From positions 1 to 7,968 of the forward strand of contig JAPPFO010000161.1 of assembly GCA_028875175.1 (NCBI GenBank): a stretch of 7,968 nt of DNA, written 5' to 3'. Both the position numbers and the translations under genes were made by a program. The DNA is from Chloroflexota bacterium (lineage in GTDB: Bacteria; Chloroflexota; UBA11872). The notes under the pieces were generated by a model. That model did not search any database. It saw only the letters and a list, made by a program, of their open reading frames with translations, and was not told the origin of the DNA. Numbering within the stretch: position 1 is the first letter of the stretch; each line of letters starts with the position of its first letter. This document shows positions 6,196 to 7,968 of the stretch, piece after piece.

Positions 6196-7233
6196 GTGCA
6201 GGCCGTTCGGCGCGTGTCACAGGTCCGCGAGTGGAATCGGCTGGCGGCCGGATTTCCGGGCGCCAGCCTTCTGCAGTCCGGCGCCTGGGGCGACTTGAAG
6301 TCGCGCTACGGCTGGCGGGCCGTGCGGCTGGCCCTGGGCGACCCCGATGCGGCCGGCGGAGGCGTGCAGGTGTTGATCCGAACGCGTCGCGTGCCGCCGC
6401 TGGGACCTTCAGTCGGCCTGGCGTACGTTCCGCGAGGGCCGCTGGCGGAGTCGGAGGCGGGCGCCGAGGCGCTCATCGAGGCGTCGATCGACGAAGCACG
6501 CGGCCACGGGGCTTCGCTGCTGCGAGTTGAACCAACATGCTCCGCCCACGCGGCGATGCTGGAGTCGCGGGGCTTTCGCCCGACCGAAGCCTTCGTACAG
6601 ATTCCGCGGACCGGCATCGTGGACCTGGCCGGAGATGACGCGGAACTGTTGGCATCGTTCAAGTCCAAGATGCGATACAACATTCGGCTCGCGGCTCGGC
6701 GCGGGGTCGGTATTGAGCAAGATGCCGGCGAGCCCGGCCTTGACGACTTCTACGAAATGACCAGGGCCACGGCCTTGCGCCAGGGGTTTGCGGTGCATGC
6801 GAAGTCCTACTACCGCGACGTGGCCCATACGTTTGGGGATGACGCGGCGCTATTTGTGGCGAGATTCGACGGCCGGCCGCTGGCGGCGCTGATGAGCGTG
6901 GCGTTCGGTCCGGAGGCGGTGTATCTGTACGGCGCGTCGTCCGACGCCGAACGTGGCCGGATGGCGCCGCATGCGGTGCAGTGGGCGGCCATGCGGTGGG
7001 CCAGGTCGCGCGGCTGCCGGCGCTATGACTTGTGGGGAATGGCCGACCCGAACGACCCCAACGACCCGATGGCCGGCGTGCATCGGTTCAAGCTGGGGTT
7101 CAACCCGCGGCTGGTGGAATACCCCGGCACGTACGACCTGCCGCTCCAGCCGGTCCGGGCCTGGGCGCTGACGTCCGGCGCGCTGCGCGCGCGCGCGGCC
7201 CTGCAGCGCTGGCGCGGACGGCCGCAGAACTGA
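6196..7233 (+). CDS. FemX/FemAB-like peptidoglycan aminoacyltransferase
   Basis: The 345-residue product belongs to the Fem family of tandem GNAT-fold transferases, which move amino acids from aminoacyl-tRNA to the peptide stem of lipid-linked peptidoglycan precursors. Visible marks are GASLLQSGAWGDLKSRYGW (22-40), AYVPRGP (76-82), LLRVEP (108-113), SFKSKMRYNIRLAARRGV (154-171), VYLYGASS (242-249), QWAAMRWARSRGCRRYDLWGM (262-282, read in two blocks around Trp267 and Tyr277) and HRFKLGF (296-302). Two GNAT-like halves fit the length; no membrane segment is evident. The amino acid donor is unknown. The GTG at 6196 is two bases after the menG stop, so translation is probably coupled. The next gene is a MurE-type ligase, which would set the stem residue such a transferase modifies. 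Family members with other acceptors exist, so the peptidoglycan role is inference. Confidence 0.85.
   Translation: MQAVRRVSQVREWNRLAAGFPGASLLQSGAWGDLKSRYGWRAVRLALGDPDAAGGGVQVLIRTRRVPPLGPSVGLAYVPRGPLAESEAGAEALIEASIDEARGHGASLLRVEPTCSAHAAMLESRGFRPTEAFVQIPRTGIVDLAGDDAELLASFKSKMRYNIRLAARRGVGIEQDAGEPGLDDFYEMTRATALRQGFAVHAKSYYRDVAHTFGDDAALFVARFDGRPLAALMSVAFGPEAVYLYGASSDAERGRMAPHAVQWAAMRWARSRGCRRYDLWGMADPNDPNDPMAGVHRFKLGFNPRLVEYPGTYDLPLQPVRAWALTSGALRARAALQRWRGRPQN
7045..7068 (+). repeat. Short tandem repeat encoding DPNDPNDP
   Basis: A 9-base unit (gacccnaac) occurs 2.7 times within the Fem-like gene and encodes the acidic loop DPNDPNDP right after the conserved YDLWGM strand. The length of this loop varies among Fem proteins as far as I know, so it probably reflects local slippage and is tolerated. 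The frame is kept. Confidence 0.5.
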
Positions 7234-7235
7234 GG
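7232..7235 (+). promoter_or_regulatory. Probable Shine-Dalgarno of the murE-like gene
   Basis: GAGG overlaps the TGA stop of the Fem-like gene and lies 9 nt before the GTG at 7245, with further purines (cgag) between. It is the only convincing Shine-Dalgarno-like sequence ahead of a gene in this window, and it supports 7245 over the in-frame GTG at 7251. Confidence 0.35.
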
Positions 7236-7244
7236 CGAGTCACG

Positions 7245-7968
7245 GTGGATGTGACGTTCGAGTCGTTGATCGCGGGCCTGCCGGGGGCGGAGCTGATTCG
7301 GGCGCCCGCGTCGGCCATTGGGGACGTCGTCCATGACTCCCGCGACGTACGGCCGGGGTCGTGCTTTGTTTGCCGGCGAGGTCTACGGGTCGACGGCCAC
7401 GACTATGTACCCGCCGCCCTGGCCGCGGGCGCCGCGGCGATCGTGGCCGAACGTCCGATCGAGACGCCGGCCGAGGCTGGTCTGGCGATCGTGCCGGACG
7501 GTCGCGTGGCACTGGCCAGCCTGGCGCGACGATTCTGGGGCGAGCCGGACCGCCGGTTGGGGCTGGTTGGGGTAACCGGCACGGACGGTAAGACCAGCAC
7601 GTCGCGACTGATCGCCTGGATGCTGGGCGCATACGTGCCCGGGGTCGGCGAGCTGACCACCGTCAACACGCGGGCCGGTGGGGCCGATCTGAAAAAGACC
7701 GGACGACTCACAACTCCTGAAGCTCCCACCGTGGCCCGCCTGCTGGCGCGCATGGTTCAGGGCGGTGATGCCTGGGCCGTGGTGGAAGTGGCGTCCCACG
7801 CCCTGGAACTGGCGCGCGTGGATGGCTTTGCCTTCGACCGGGCCGTGATCACCAACGTGACCCATGAGCACCTCGATCTGCACGGCTCGCTGGAGGCCTA
7901 TCGCGCGGCCAAGCGTCGACTGCTCGACCTGCTGGCCCAGGGTCCGGACGACGGACGCGGCAAGGCCG
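7245..7968 (+). CDS. murE: MurE-type UDP-MurNAc-tripeptide ligase, 3' partial
   Basis: The first 241 residues of a Mur ligase are present; the gene runs off the right edge. MurE adds the third, usually diamino, residue to UDP-MurNAc-L-Ala-D-Glu with ATP in the cytoplasm. The N-terminal UDP-binding domain shows VVHDSRDVRPGSCFV (28-42) and GHDYVPAALAAGAAAIV (51-67). The ATPase domain has GVTGTDGKTST (109-119) with P-loop Lys116, TTPE (156-159), VVEVASHALELARVDG (179-194), TNVTHEHLDLHG (203-214) and YRAAKRRLLDLL (219-230), where Lys223 matches the carbamylated lysine. The EVASHAL...RVDG pattern points to MurE rather than MurC, D or F. The substrate-selecting motif (DNPR in diaminopimelate enzymes) lies beyond the window, so Lys, ornithine and diaminopimelate all remain possible. 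The usual GTNGKT is GTDGKT here, and the usual T.DHLD is THEHLD. It follows the Fem-like gene by 11 nt. Confidence 0.88.
   Translation, partial: MDVTFESLIAGLPGAELIRAPASAIGDVVHDSRDVRPGSCFVCRRGLRVDGHDYVPAALAAGAAAIVAERPIETPAEAGLAIVPDGRVALASLARRFWGEPDRRLGLVGVTGTDGKTSTSRLIAWMLGAYVPGVGELTTVNTRAGGADLKKTGRLTTPEAPTVARLLARMVQGGDAWAVVEVASHALELARVDGFAFDRAVITNVTHEHLDLHGSLEAYRAAKRRLLDLLAQGPDDGRGKA

Overview
The window is a compact, one-strand (+) stretch of high-G+C bacterial DNA, roughly two thirds G+C by eye, holding eight genes. The first is cut by the left edge and the last by the right edge. The gene set is menaquinone-type methyltransferase, long-chain polyprenyl diphosphate synthase, a Fem-type peptidoglycan aminoacyltransferase and a MurE-type ligase. 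GTG starts dominate and Shine-Dalgarno sequences are almost absent. This would suit a Chloroflexota-like bacterium, but I cannot exclude another high-G+C phylum, and the taxonomic call is inference only.

Region 1 (1-1198) is the C-terminal part of a probably secreted clan GH-A glycoside hydrolase, preceded by a Pro/Ala/Thr-rich linker that runs off the left edge. Region 2 (1199-1293) is the longest intergenic gap. It holds a perfect 16-bp inverted repeat with a 7-nt loop, which probably ends the hydrolase transcript and separates it from the housekeeping run that follows.

Region 3 (1294-7968) looks like one operon, with gaps between adjacent genes of 37, 5, -4, 17, 2 and 11 nt. The order is rsmI (16S rRNA 2'-O-methyltransferase), metG (methionyl-tRNA synthetase), tatD (metal-dependent hydrolase), a long-chain polyprenyl diphosphate synthase, menG/ubiE (demethylmenaquinone methyltransferase), a FemX/FemAB-like transferase and a murE-like Mur ligase. 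The themes run from translation (rsmI, metG) to quinone synthesis (side chain, then ring methylation) to peptidoglycan peptide assembly (fem, murE).

Most of this is ordinary core biology, and I found no evidence of a mobile element, CRISPR array, defence system or RNA gene. Two points deserve a second look. In the methionyl-tRNA synthetase the KMSKS signature reads ELSQS, with both lysines lost, while the HIGH motif, methionine pocket and anticodon-reading residues are all intact. The tatD gene has no ATG, GTG or TTG start anywhere upstream of its essential HxH metal-binding motif, so it uses a non-standard start or the sequence has an error there.
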